DNA of 64,000 nucleotides, taken from positions 1 through 64,000 of the forward strand of contig JAUIDP010000009.1 of the NCBI GenBank assembly GCA_030429005.1, in the 5' to 3' direction. The position numbers were made by a program, and so were the translations under genes. Below are positions 36,641-45,284 of this stretch, in pieces; positions within the stretch are counted from its first letter, which is position 1; every line of letters starts with the position of its first letter. The DNA is from Gammaproteobacteria bacterium. Its GTDB lineage: Bacteria; Pseudomonadota; Gammaproteobacteria; Steroidobacterales; Woeseiaceae. Under the pieces are notes generated by a model. It worked only from the letters and a program-made list of their open reading frames with translations. It had not been told where the DNA came from and made no database searches.

Positions 36641-37603
36641 TCAGGCCGCCGCGTGCGCTGCCGACTCGACCGGTGTCCGAAACCAGTCCGGCTTGACGAT
36701 CAGCAGGTCGCAGGGCAGGTGTTCCAGCGTGCGCTCTGCCGTGGCGCCGATAAACAGGCGTTTCCAGCGATTGCGCGCGACGGCGCCCATGACGACGACA
36801 TCGGCAGCCAGTTCATCAGCGAGCGCCGGCAGTTCTTCATGCGTCAGTCCGGATTTCAGGTGTGCCCGGTCAGCGGCAATTTCGTGAAACGATGTAATTT
36901 CGTCGAAGCGTTTCTTGTGATCTTCGTGCATTTGCTTCTCGATCTCATCGAGAGGCAGCGAGACCGGGATATAGGCGTTGGCCGTTGCGGTTGCAACTGC
37001 GATGCGTGGATCGTACGAGTGAAAGGCGTGCACCTTGCCGGCAACACTGCCTGCGAGTTGCTTGCTGAGTTGCAGAATCTCGTCGTCCAGGGCCGCCGGT
37101 TTGTCATGTTCATTCATCGGGTCAATCGCTGCCAGGAACGCCGGCGTTTCGCCGATTTTGCCAGGTTTGACCAGCCACAGCGGGACCGGGCAGGTTCGAA
37201 TCAGGCTCCAGTCCGTATTCGTCAGGACGGCACGCGAAACCGCCGAATGGTGATGCGTGTCTTTGAAAACAATGTCCGCCTTGCATTGCAGCGCCTGCCG
37301 AACAATGCCCTCGTACAGGGGGTGATCCCAGACCGCGGTCGTCTTTACGTCGACGCCACTTTCGACGACTGGCCGGGCAAGCGAGTCGAGGCGTTCTTTC
37401 TCGCGTTGCATGACTTCGTCCCGCGCCCTGGCGAGGGAAGGGGAGTCGAACAGGCGCTCGCCACTGAGGTATTCGTTGTAATAGCACACCAGCAGTTCGA
37501 GGCTGGCACCAGTGTGTCCGGCCAGCCAGGCCGCACGGTCCAGCGCATGCTGGTCGTCAACAGTAGGATCAACGACAACAAGGATATGATTGATTTCTCG
37601 CAT
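36641..37603 (-). CDS. Tandem universal stress protein (UspE-like)
   Basis: A 320-residue protein with two UspA domains. The first begins INHILVVVDPTVDDQHALDRAAWLAG; the second ends with the ATP-binding pattern VVMGAVARNRWKRLFIGATAERTLEHLPCDLLIVKP. Tandem Usp proteins of this size often appear with oxygen-limitation regulons. The upstream gap shares two motifs with the nirS group promoter, which fits low-oxygen control. Convergent with the porin gene, 6 bases apart. Confidence 0.9.
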   Translation of the reverse strand: MREINHILVVVDPTVDDQHALDRAAWLAGHTGASLELLVCYYNEYLSGERLFDSPSLARARDEVMQREKERLDSLARPVVESGVDVKTTAVWDHPLYEGIVRQALQCKADIVFKDTHHHSAVSRAVLTNTDWSLIRTCPVPLWLVKPGKIGETPAFLAAIDPMNEHDKPAALDDEILQLSKQLAGSVAGKVHAFHSYDPRIAVATATANAYIPVSLPLDEIEKQMHEDHKKRFDEITSFHEIAADRAHLKSGLTHEELPALADELAADVVVMGAVARNRWKRLFIGATAERTLEHLPCDLLIVKPDWFRTPVESAAHAAA

Positions 37604-37604
37604 A

Positions 37605-37729
37605 ACTGATTCCTGATTAGCTCGATAAACAATACCAGGACACTGCTTATCTATCCTACATCCGGGGAGAGGCTTAGCGGATGTCGGAATCTACCTATTT
37701 TTCGATAAGGGGATGTACTGATTCCTGAT
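37605..37729. repeat. 13-base direct repeat upstream of usp gene
   Basis: ACTGATTCCTGAT occurs at 37605-37617 and 37717-37729. On the minus strand the first copy contains the AGGA ribosome site of the usp gene, so the second is a duplicated leader segment 112 bases upstream. Confidence 0.7.
37656..37711 (-). promoter_or_regulatory. usp upstream regulatory region
   Basis: Within the 267-base gap 37604-37870, CTACATCCG and CGGATGTCGG form an imperfect inverted repeat around 37656-37686. CTACCTAT (37691-37698) and TTCGATAAGGG (37701-37711) then follow; both also occur before the nirS group. The remainder (37730-37870) shows another GATAAG (37748) and no open frame I can support. Confidence 0.4.
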
Positions 37730-37870
37730 CCGGCACGACTACGCTTAGATAAGGTGACACGGGGTTGCCGGCTTTTCGAATGACCGAACACGCTGAAATA
37801 CGGGCGCAGCCGGAGGCGAAGAAAGCGGAGCTGACGGCCCGCAGCGCCGTTCACGTTCCTGGCAGCGAGT

Positions 37871-38485
37871 TCAGAGCGCCAGGTGCATGCGCACCAGATC
37901 AGCCAGGGAACGGGCTTCCATTTTTTCCATGACGCGTGCGCGGTGAATTTCGATGGTCCGCTGGCTGACGTCGAGCTCATACGCAATGACCTTGTTGGGC
38001 TTGCCCTTGACTACCAGGTCAAAGACCTCGCGCTCGCGCCGGGTCAAACGGTCCAGCCGGTCGGCGACTTCATCATGTTGTTGCCGCAGCTTGCGCTGTT
38101 CCTGTTCGGCCAACAGTGCGTCACGGATGCAGTCCAGGAGTTCCTGGTCGCGAAACGGCTTCTGGATAAAATCGAAGGCACCTTTTTGCATAGCCTCGAC
38201 AGCCATCGGCACATCGGCATGTCCGGTAATGAAGATGATCGGCAACGCGCCACCTCTCGCGACCAGCTCGTCCTGCAATTCCAGGCCGCCCAGCCCCGGC
38301 ATCCGGATATCGAGCACAAGGCAGCCGGGACGGTACCGGTCGGCATACTGGAGATACTCGTCGGCCGAGGCGAAAGTCGCGTGCCTGAGGCCGACCGATT
38401 CGAGCAGGGCCTGCATGGCGATGCGAATCGCGGGATCGTCATCGACGATATAAACGGTCTGTGCAGTGTCGTCGTGGTCGGCCAT
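37871..38485 (-). CDS. FixJ-type LuxR-family response regulator
   Basis: A 204-residue regulator. Receiver domain: VYIVDDDPAIRIAMQALL, phospho-Asp in CLVLDIRMPGLGG, switch residues in IIFITGHADVPMAVEAMQKGAFDFIQKPF, a pattern typical of the FixJ/TtrR/TodT group. The C-terminal helix-turn-helix is LTRREREVFDLVVKGKPNKVIAYELDVSQRTIEIHRARVMEKM. No sensor kinase is adjacent; the PAS kinase at 29.0 kb is the only candidate in the window. Divergent from the antiporter gene. Confidence 0.9.
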   Translation of the reverse strand: MADHDDTAQTVYIVDDDPAIRIAMQALLESVGLRHATFASADEYLQYADRYRPGCLVLDIRMPGLGGLELQDELVARGGALPIIFITGHADVPMAVEAMQKGAFDFIQKPFRDQELLDCIRDALLAEQEQRKLRQQHDEVADRLDRLTRREREVFDLVVKGKPNKVIAYELDVSQRTIEIHRARVMEKMEARSLADLVRMHLAL

Positions 38486-38549
38486 TGGAAATCGATTTGA
38501 TCAGAGTACCATCGAATATGCGAGTGCCTGTTGTGCGGGAGAGAAGTGC

Positions 38550-39836
38550 ATGGATCCACTAGCCCACCTGGCCGTCATCTGGGCCGGCGTGTTTGTTGCT
38601 GTTGTGCTGGCCAAGCTGACACGACTGACGCCGGTCCTGTTTTTCCTGTTCATCGGCAGTGTCCTCGTCAATATCGGCGTCGTACCGGCCGAGAGCGGGG
38701 CCTTCATTCGAACCTTCGCCGAGCTGGGCATTATTATTATCATGTTTGCGCTCGGTTTCGAGGAATCGACCGACAATTTCGTCGCCAGTGTCAAGCGCAG
38801 CTGGGGCATCGCGCTGTTCGGCGCGCTGGCGCCATTCGCGGTTGCCTATGTCATCGCAGATTACGTCTGGCAGGATGCCAATATTGCACTGATGTGCGGC
38901 CTGGCGATGACGGCGACGGCCGTATCGCTGACGATGGTGTCGCTCAAGAGCCTGGGCCTGCAGCAGTCGGTCGTTGCGACTCGCATCATGACCTCGGCGG
39001 TGCTGGACGACATCGGTTCGCTCGTCATGGTGGCTATCGTCGTGCCGCTGGCAACCGGCCAGGACACATTTACGCTGGGCTCGACGCTGCTGATCGCGGG
39101 CAAGGCGGTGCTGTTCTTCGTCATCGTGACCATCATCGGCATCTGGATTTTCCCGCGCGGTCACGTGACCTGGGTACAGAAAATCCCGGTGCTGCGTGCC
39201 TTGAGCCTCGAGAATTACCTGACCTTTGACGAAGGCAGGTACGCGACCCTCGCGATCCTGCTGTTTGCGCTTGTCGTGGGTCTGCTGGCGCACGCTTTCG
39301 GCTTTCATCCGGCCGTTGGTGCGTACATGGCGGGGCTGATCGTCAGGGAAGATCATTTCCAGTTCAAAAAGAAAGGTAGCGCCAGCAAAGAAGAAACGGT
39401 CATTGCAAACGCCTACGAGGAAACCAAGCACATTGTCGACAATGCTGCGTTTTCCTGGATCGGACCGGTCTTTTTCGTCGATCTCGGTGCCAAGATCCTG
39501 TTCGACTGGGACCTCGTAGCGGACATCCTCCCGTATGCGATGGCCATGACGGTGGGCATCTTCGTTTTCCAGGTTACGTCAGCTGCCCTGGCGGCGCGTT
39601 ATACGAGTGGCATGAATCGCGCGGAGAGCATCATGATCGGTTTCGGCATGCTCGGGCGGGCCGAACTGGCCTTCGTTGTCATCGATATAGCTTACGTGCA
39701 GCACAGTATTCTCAACACCGAGGCATTCTTCACGCTGATGGTCACCGCCTTTTGCCTGAACATCCTGGTGCCGGTTTCCATCGGGCTGTGGCGGCCGGTT
39801 TACCTGCGGGAAACCAGCGACCTGCCGGATCGCTAG
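38550..39836 (+). CDS. CPA2-family cation:proton antiporter
   Basis: From the ATG at 38550 (GGGAGAG upstream) 428 residues with about 12 membrane segments. FALGFEESTDNFVASVKRSW, AMTATAVSLTMVSLKSLG and AVLDDIGSLVMVAIVVPLATG (with the conserved Asp-Asp pair) match Kef-type Na+/K+:H+ exchangers. HAFGFHPAVGAYMAGLIVRED follows. There is no RCK or TrkA domain, so it is a stand-alone transporter. Ion specificity is not readable. Its stop codon overlaps that of the convergent ABC permease within CTAG. Confidence 0.88.
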   Translation: MDPLAHLAVIWAGVFVAVVLAKLTRLTPVLFFLFIGSVLVNIGVVPAESGAFIRTFAELGIIIIMFALGFEESTDNFVASVKRSWGIALFGALAPFAVAYVIADYVWQDANIALMCGLAMTATAVSLTMVSLKSLGLQQSVVATRIMTSAVLDDIGSLVMVAIVVPLATGQDTFTLGSTLLIAGKAVLFFVIVTIIGIWIFPRGHVTWVQKIPVLRALSLENYLTFDEGRYATLAILLFALVVGLLAHAFGFHPAVGAYMAGLIVREDHFQFKKKGSASKEETVIANAYEETKHIVDNAAFSWIGPVFFVDLGAKILFDWDLVADILPYAMAMTVGIFVFQVTSAALAARYTSGMNRAESIMIGFGMLGRAELAFVVIDIAYVQHSILNTEAFFTLMVTAFCLNILVPVSIGLWRPVYLRETSDLPDR

Positions 39837-40930
39837 TCCAGTCGCTTGGAGAAACGCAGTGATGCGGCGGTAACGGTGACGAGCGTAAATACCCCGAGGT
39901 AGACGAGGGCACCGGTCATGGCCGTGAGGTCAGCCTCGCGCAGCATGATGCCGCGAGCCAGCCGCACGAAATGGGTGATCGGCAGGATTTCGCCGAGGTA
40001 CTGTGCGAATTTCGGCATGCCGTCGAACGGAAAGATGAACCCTGACAGCAGGATAGACGGCAGCAACAGGAAAAACGTCATCTGCATGGCCTGGAACTGG
40101 GTGCTCACGGCGGTTGAAACAAACAGTCCAAGTGACAGGTTGGCCACGATGAACAGCGATGCGGCAACGTAGAGTTCCACGATGCTGCCGCGCACCGGTA
40201 CGTCGAACAGCAGGTAGCCAACCAGCAGCGCCACGGCGAGTTGCAGCAGGCCAATTACGACATAGGGAATGACTTTGCCGATCATCAGTTCGGCGCTGGT
40301 GACCGGCGTATTGATCAGTAACTCGAGATTGCCGCGTTCGCGCTCGCGAACAACGGCAACGGCGGTGAAGAGCAGCATCGTCATCGTCAGGATGACGCCG
40401 ATCAGGCCGGGAATGACGTTGACCGGTGTGCGCGCTTCCGGGTTGTAGTAGGTCCGCACTTCGATTGCCGGCATGCGATCGGGTTGCGCCGTCGTATCGA
40501 ACGACACCGGCATGTTCTTCAAGGCGTTGACGATCCCGATAATCGTGGGGTCACTGCCGTCAATCAGCAGGTGCGCTGCCGCCCGCTGAGCGTCGATCAC
40601 GCGGCGGTCAAAGTCCGGCGGTATGTGGATGCCGACGGAAATACGCCCGGCCCGCAGCAGTTCTTCCAGCTGCCCGGCGGTTTCGACGCGCTGGGCAATC
40701 CGGACTACCTGCGTTTCTCGCAGCTCCGCCACGAACTGGCGGGAGCGATGGGTACCGGCTTCGTCAGCCACGGCGGCCGTCAGGTTGCGAACATCCGTAT
40801 TGATGGCATAGCCAAACAGCAGGATCTGCATCAGCGGAATGCCGAGGATCATGCCGAACGTCAGGCGGTCGCGACGCATCTGGCGAACCTCCTTGCGCGT
40901 TACCGCAGCGAGTCTCGACCAGCCTTTCAC
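39833..40930 (-). CDS. ABC-2 type permease
   Basis: A 365-residue inner-membrane protein: N-terminal helix (RLTFGMILGIPLMQILLFGYAINTDV), a large periplasmic loop, then five to six C-terminal helices (GVILTMTMLLFTAVAVVRERERGNLELLINTPV is the ABC-2 signature). It matches YhhJ/YbhR-type permeases. Only one permease gene is present, so it would work as a homodimer. It overlaps the ATPase gene by four bases. Confidence 0.92.
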   Translation of the reverse strand: MKGWSRLAAVTRKEVRQMRRDRLTFGMILGIPLMQILLFGYAINTDVRNLTAAVADEAGTHRSRQFVAELRETQVVRIAQRVETAGQLEELLRAGRISVGIHIPPDFDRRVIDAQRAAAHLLIDGSDPTIIGIVNALKNMPVSFDTTAQPDRMPAIEVRTYYNPEARTPVNVIPGLIGVILTMTMLLFTAVAVVRERERGNLELLINTPVTSAELMIGKVIPYVVIGLLQLAVALLVGYLLFDVPVRGSIVELYVAASLFIVANLSLGLFVSTAVSTQFQAMQMTFFLLLPSILLSGFIFPFDGMPKFAQYLGEILPITHFVRLARGIMLREADLTAMTGALVYLGVFTLVTVTAASLRFSKRLD

Positions 40931-41865
40931 GCGGCACGCGCCCCGGGCTTCATCGTGACAGCGACGAAAACATCTTCGAGGGACGGGCGACTGAGTTGCG
41001 CTGTCGCAGCGATATTCTTTGCGTCGAGGTACTTGCTGACGAGCAGCAGCGGCTCGTCCACACTGGCAGGAATCAGAACGCGTAGACGAACGCCGAGCTG
41101 GGTCACGCTGGCCACCTCGGCAATTGACTGGATTACAGCCTGGGCTGCATAGGGATCGTCGGCCAGCACTTCGACAACTGACATGCCGGTGCCGTCCTGC
41201 AGTTCCTGCGGCGTGCCGTCGGCGACCTTGACGCCATGGTCCAGTATCGCCAGCCGGTGGCAGCGCTCGGCCTCGTCCATGTAGTGGGTCGAAACCAGGA
41301 TCGCGGTGCCGCTCTCTGCCAGCCTGAACAGGTTGGCCCAGAAGTCACGCCGGCTTTGCGGGTCAACCGCGCTGGTCGGTTCGTCGAGCAGCAACAGGTC
41401 GGGTTTGTGCAGCACCGCGCAGGCGAGAGCAAGGCGCTGTTTCTGGCCGCCGCTCATCGTGCCGGCGAATTGCGCTCGTTGTTGTGTCAGGTTGTAGTTC
41501 TCGAGCAGTTCGTCAATGCGGGGCGCACGCCGTGACTTTGGTATCGAGTAAATAGCGGCAATAAACTGCAGGTTTTCCAGCACGGTCATATCGCCGAACA
41601 GCGAAAACTTCTGGGTCATGTAGCCGATGCGCGGTTTGAGCTGGTTCGCGTTGTCCGACACTTTCAAGCCGAGCACGTCGGCCGAACCTTCGGTCGGCGT
41701 CAGCAGTCCGCACAACATGCGGATGACGGTCGACTTGCCGGAACCGTTAGGCCCGAGAAAGCCGTAGATCGCTGCGCGGGGCACGTCCAGGTCGAGATTG
41801 TTGACCGCAACCAGGTCGCCAAAGCGCTTGGTCAGGCCACGTGCGCGGATGGCCAGGTCTGCCAC
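40927..41865 (-). CDS. ABC transporter ATP-binding protein
   Basis: A 312-residue ATPase. Walker A GPNGSGKSTVIRML, signature motif TMSGGQKQRLALACAVLHKPDLLLLDEPTSAVDP with Walker B, and the H-loop STHYMDEAERC. The C-terminal tail (EDVFVAVTMKPGARAA) is typical of drug or polyketide exporters of the YbhF/YhiH kind. GTG start overlaps the upstream HlyD stop (TAGTG). Confidence 0.95.
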   Translation of the reverse strand: MADLAIRARGLTKRFGDLVAVNNLDLDVPRAAIYGFLGPNGSGKSTVIRMLCGLLTPTEGSADVLGLKVSDNANQLKPRIGYMTQKFSLFGDMTVLENLQFIAAIYSIPKSRRAPRIDELLENYNLTQQRAQFAGTMSGGQKQRLALACAVLHKPDLLLLDEPTSAVDPQSRRDFWANLFRLAESGTAILVSTHYMDEAERCHRLAILDHGVKVADGTPQELQDGTGMSVVEVLADDPYAAQAVIQSIAEVASVTQLGVRLRVLIPASVDEPLLLVSKYLDAKNIAATAQLSRPSLEDVFVAVTMKPGARAA

Positions 41866-42815
41866 TAGCGTACAACCGTCACCGGTATGCCATCCGGCAA
41901 GCGCTCGCCTTCGAATTGCAGGTCGATCTTCGTAGCAAATGTCAGGTGACCGCGGTCTCGTTCCGTCAGCGCAAAATACGGCGTAAACATTGCTTCGCTG
42001 GCTACCCAGCGCACGCGGCCGGCAACGGCTGAATCCAGGCCATCGACGTGCACGCTGACTTCGTCACCGACCTGGATTTCAACGCGTTGTTCTTCCGGCA
42101 GATACACGCGTGCATGCGGTTGCTTGCCGGGCAGCAGGATCAGAACGGGCAGGCCGGGACCAGGGCGTTCGCCGACCTCGAACAGGCGGCTGTCCACAAT
42201 GCCGTCGCGCGGCGCCACAATAGTCAGCCGCTGCAGGTCTACGGCCAGCAGGTCGCGGCGTGCCACCGCCTGGGCGAGGGCAAACTCGGCCTGGTCCAGT
42301 TCCTCGATCGTCGTACCGGTGAGCAGTTCCTGCAGGCGAGCTCTCTGAACCTTGTCGTTCGCGCGGGCAGAATCGAGCGCGGCCCTGGCGCTGTCGAAAG
42401 CTTCGTCTGAGGTGAGATCGCGTGCATGCAGTTCCTGCACCCGCGTGTACCGGGTATCCCGAAACTCCAGTTCTTTCGCCGCGCCGGCTACTTCGGCCCT
42501 GGCAGCCGCAATCTGTTCGCTGCGCGGTCCCCGGACAAGCTCGTCGAGGCGCGCCCGGGCCTGTTGCATGGCGGCGTCGGCCTCGGCCATGCGCGCGGTG
42601 GCGCGACTGCTGTCCTGTCGCAAAAGTACCTGCCCGGCGACAACGGTTGCACCTTCAGCGACCAGGATTTCGACGATCGGTTCGTCGGATTCAGCGGTCA
42701 ACTCCACTCGGTCCGAGGCCAGCTCGCCAACAACCTGGTTATCTTCCCCATCCATGCTGCATGCAGTGAGAATCGCGAATAAGAGCGCCAACAGACAAAC
42801 GCTGGTTCGAGTCAT
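41865..42815 (-). CDS. HlyD-family periplasmic adaptor lipoprotein
   Basis: About 316 residues from MTRTSVCLLALLFAILTACSMDG; the first 78 residues of the track ORF are spurious. The leader ends in a lipobox (LTAC), so it is a lipoprotein of the inner membrane. A biotinyl-lipoyl-like domain (VEILVAEGATVVAGQVLLRQD), a long alpha-hairpin (ARMAEADAAMQQARARLDEL) and a barrel domain (RLTIVAPRDGIVDSRLFEVGERPG) follow. It links the ABC pump to an outer-membrane channel. Its ATG overlaps the TetR stop (ATGA). Confidence 0.9.
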   Translation of the reverse strand: MTRTSVCLLALLFAILTACSMDGEDNQVVGELASDRVELTAESDEPIVEILVAEGATVVAGQVLLRQDSSRATARMAEADAAMQQARARLDELVRGPRSEQIAAARAEVAGAAKELEFRDTRYTRVQELHARDLTSDEAFDSARAALDSARANDKVQRARLQELLTGTTIEELDQAEFALAQAVARRDLLAVDLQRLTIVAPRDGIVDSRLFEVGERPGPGLPVLILLPGKQPHARVYLPEEQRVEIQVGDEVSVHVDGLDSAVAGRVRWVASEAMFTPYFALTERDRGHLTFATKIDLQFEGERLPDGIPVTVVR

Positions 42816-43429
42816 TTCGTTGATCCTTTCAATTGCGTAATCAGCAAATCGATCTGCGTGTCGATCAGCCGATCGGTATCGACATCCTGTTTGCCAAACA
42901 GCAACCTGAAGATGACTGAGAACACGACCGGCATGATGAACAACAACGGTTGCTCGGTCACCGGCGAGCGCCGGAATTCGCCTGCAGCAACGCCTTTTTC
43001 CAGCAGTGCGCCAATCATTTTGATGCCGCGCGACACCACGTTGTCCCAATAGAATTGCAACAAGTCGGGATGTTTCGGGCCCTCGGCAACGAGCAGTCGT
43101 ACGATCTTGCCCACCGGCGAACGAGTAATCGTGTGCGCAAAGTCGACGAAGGGGCCGCGCAGGAATGCCTCGGCACCGAGGTCAGTCGATGCGATCGTCG
43201 TCTCGAGTTCATGCAGTCTTGGCACGACAAAATTCTTGACGACTGACTTGAACAGTTCTTCTTTCGTCTTGAAGTACAGGTACAGCAAACCCTTGCTGAC
43301 GCCCGCTCGCCGGGCCACTTCTTCAAGCCGAGTGCCTGCATAGCCCTTCTCGACAAAGGTACTGAAAGCGGCTTGGGTGATTTCGGCCGGGCGATCGTCC
43401 TTGCGACGCTGGTAGCGCGGTTCGTTCAT
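42812..43429 (-). CDS. TetR family regulator of the ABC exporter
   Basis: About 205 residues from MNEPRYQRRKDDRPAEITQAAF; a TTG further upstream (43462) is possible. The helix-turn-helix is AAFSTFVEKGYAGTRLEEVARRAGVSKGLLYLYFKTKEELF. The C-terminal part resembles the PF14246/AefR-like domain (VRLLVAEGPKHPDLLQFYWDNV). It is the first gene of the HlyD-ATPase-permease operon and probably represses it. The ligand is unknown. Confidence 0.88.
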   Translation of the reverse strand: MNEPRYQRRKDDRPAEITQAAFSTFVEKGYAGTRLEEVARRAGVSKGLLYLYFKTKEELFKSVVKNFVVPRLHELETTIASTDLGAEAFLRGPFVDFAHTITRSPVGKIVRLLVAEGPKHPDLLQFYWDNVVSRGIKMIGALLEKGVAAGEFRRSPVTEQPLLFIMPVVFSVIFRLLFGKQDVDTDRLIDTQIDLLITQLKGSTK

Positions 43430-43526
43430 TGCCAGGTTCGTTACTGACTCATTGGTCAGCAAGAATACTTAATGACCGTGGAGTCAGCAAGCGATTTTCG
43501 GTGGTTTTGCTGCATAATGCCGCCCC

Positions 43527-44336
43527 ATGTTTACCTATCTCGATCCGGGTGTCCGGGAGCGCCTGCTGGCCGGCGGCAAGCTGCTACGTATAGACCGGCA
43601 GGGTGTGCCCGTGGATGTCGATGCAGTCACCGGTGCCGGCACGATCAGCATCCTCGGGCCGATCCCGTTGCCACTGGCATTCGGCGATGAGCGATACCTC
43701 GGCCAGTGGTACGCCTGTGTGCGCAATACCGAGTTGTCCCGAATCGAAGAAATCGCCGAGCAACTTCGGGCAGCGAACGCGCAGGCCAGTTTTGCGAGCC
43801 TCGCATCGTCGATGGCGGTGAACAGCGTGCTGGTCTTCGGTGACCCGGCTGCTTGGAGCGACCCGCTGGTCCGCGTGCACTCGAGCTGCCTGACCGGGGA
43901 CGTATTTGGTTCGGAACGCTGTGAGTGCGGACCGCAACTGCATTCGGCAGTGCGGCTCATCGATGCAGACGAGCAAGGCGGTATCGTCATCTACATGTCC
44001 GGGCACGAAGGCCGCGGCATTGGTCTGTGGGCAAAGGCCGCAACCTACCTGTTGCAGGATGGCGGCGAAAACACCTATGAAGCCAATCGTTCGCTGGGCT
44101 TGCCGGACGACTCCCGCGATTTCAGCGACGCCGCGACACTGTTGAAGTATTTTCGCGGACCCGGTCCGTTCCGTTTGCTGACCAACAATCCGAAAAAAAT
44201 TACAGACCTCGAAGCGGCGGGTCTCAGGGACATAACACCGGTCAAGCATGTCTTTGGTGTCACTGCCGCGAACAGGCGCTACCTGTCGGCGAAAAAGGAC
44301 TGGGGCCACCAGTTGGCGGACGACGATTTCGATTAA
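43527..44336 (+). CDS. GTP cyclohydrolase II family protein (RibA-like paralogue)
   Basis: A 269-residue protein with a GTP cyclohydrolase II core from about residue 110: zinc Cys residues in VHSSCLTGDVFGSERCECGPQL, the YMSGHEGRGIGLWAKAATYLLQD block, and LLTNNPKKITDLEAAGL. The first 100 residues are an extension not found in E. coli RibA. The normally strict QEGR is HEGR here. It may open GTP for flavin or pterin-like products, or have another role. It is next to the cyanophycin genes, with no other riboflavin genes nearby. Confidence 0.8.
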   Translation: MFTYLDPGVRERLLAGGKLLRIDRQGVPVDVDAVTGAGTISILGPIPLPLAFGDERYLGQWYACVRNTELSRIEEIAEQLRAANAQASFASLASSMAVNSVLVFGDPAAWSDPLVRVHSSCLTGDVFGSERCECGPQLHSAVRLIDADEQGGIVIYMSGHEGRGIGLWAKAATYLLQDGGENTYEANRSLGLPDDSRDFSDAATLLKYFRGPGPFRLLTNNPKKITDLEAAGLRDITPVKHVFGVTAANRRYLSAKKDWGHQLADDDFD

Positions 44337-44439
44337 GCGCCGCTGCGCCATCCGCGATTCGCTGGCCATGGGCAGCGATTACGATCTTCCTCAGGTACAA
44401 TACCGGCCTTTTTGATCTCCGGCGCCGGCCGGCCAGAAC

Positions 44440-45261
44440 ATGTGCCCAGCAGATAAAATCAAGAATACGAAGCGCGGCTATATCATCCCGATCGGTGGCG
44501 CAGAAGAAAAACTCGATAATCCGGAAATCCTCGATCGCTTTGTCGAAATATGCGGCGGCAAATCAGCGCGGATCGGAATTATCCCGACAGCCTCGGAACT
44601 GGAGGATACCGGACGCAACTACGAGAAGCTGTTTCGCAAGCTCGGCATCAAGCACGCGATGGTCCTGCCGTTCGAGACACGGGATGACTGCGAACACAGT
44701 GAATACCTGGACTATATCGACAAGTCGGACGGTGTTTTCCTGACCGGCGGCAACCAGCTGCGTCTTTCGACGACCCTCGGTGGAACAGCGGTTGCACAAC
44801 TGATAAGGCGGCGCAACGCGGCAGGAATGCATGTTGCCGGAACGTCGGCCGGAGCGGCTTTCATGCCGGAGCACATGATCGCAGGTGGCTACGAAGGCGC
44901 AACACCGAGCCCGGACCTGGTCACAATGGCGCCCGGGCTCGGCCTGACCAACAAGTTCATCATCGACCAGCACTTCCGCCAGCGAGACCGCCTCGGCAGG
45001 CTGCTCACCGCGTTGGCCTATAATCCGTTTGCTGTCGGTATTGGCCTGGACGAGGACACGGCGGCTTTCATCGACCCCTCGGATGAGCTGGAGGTTGTCG
45101 GCAGCGGCGGGATTACCGTGATAGACCCGACCGATCTGAGCTATTCTTCCATGGACCAGGCGCGCCGCGGCGATCCGGTCAGCTTGATAGGGGTCAAGCT
45201 ACACATCCTGGTGGCCGGGGGACGATTCGACGTCGAATCACGAGAGGCCGCTGCAGAATAA
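44440..45261 (+). CDS. cphB: Cyanophycinase
   Basis: A 273-residue serine peptidase of the cyanophycinase (S51-like) family. The nucleophile motif is VAGTSAGAAFMPEHMI; GYIIPIGGAEEKLDNPEIL and IDQHFRQRDRLGRLLTAL are the other conserved blocks. No signal peptide, so the intracellular CphB type. It cleaves cyanophycin to beta-Asp-Arg dipeptides. It precedes cphA by 23 bases, allowing coupled turnover of the polymer. The upstream gap (44337-44439) has TACAAT (44396) as a possible -10. Confidence 0.93.
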   Translation: MCPADKIKNTKRGYIIPIGGAEEKLDNPEILDRFVEICGGKSARIGIIPTASELEDTGRNYEKLFRKLGIKHAMVLPFETRDDCEHSEYLDYIDKSDGVFLTGGNQLRLSTTLGGTAVAQLIRRRNAAGMHVAGTSAGAAFMPEHMIAGGYEGATPSPDLVTMAPGLGLTNKFIIDQHFRQRDRLGRLLTALAYNPFAVGIGLDEDTAAFIDPSDELEVVGSGGITVIDPTDLSYSSMDQARRGDPVSLIGVKLHILVAGGRFDVESREAAAE

Positions 45262-45284
45262 TTAGAACAGGGCAGGGACAGGAC

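Noticed and set aside
39833-39836. Convergent antiporter and permease stops overlapping in CTAG
   Set aside because: Real but a common consequence of dense packing; not reported as a finding.
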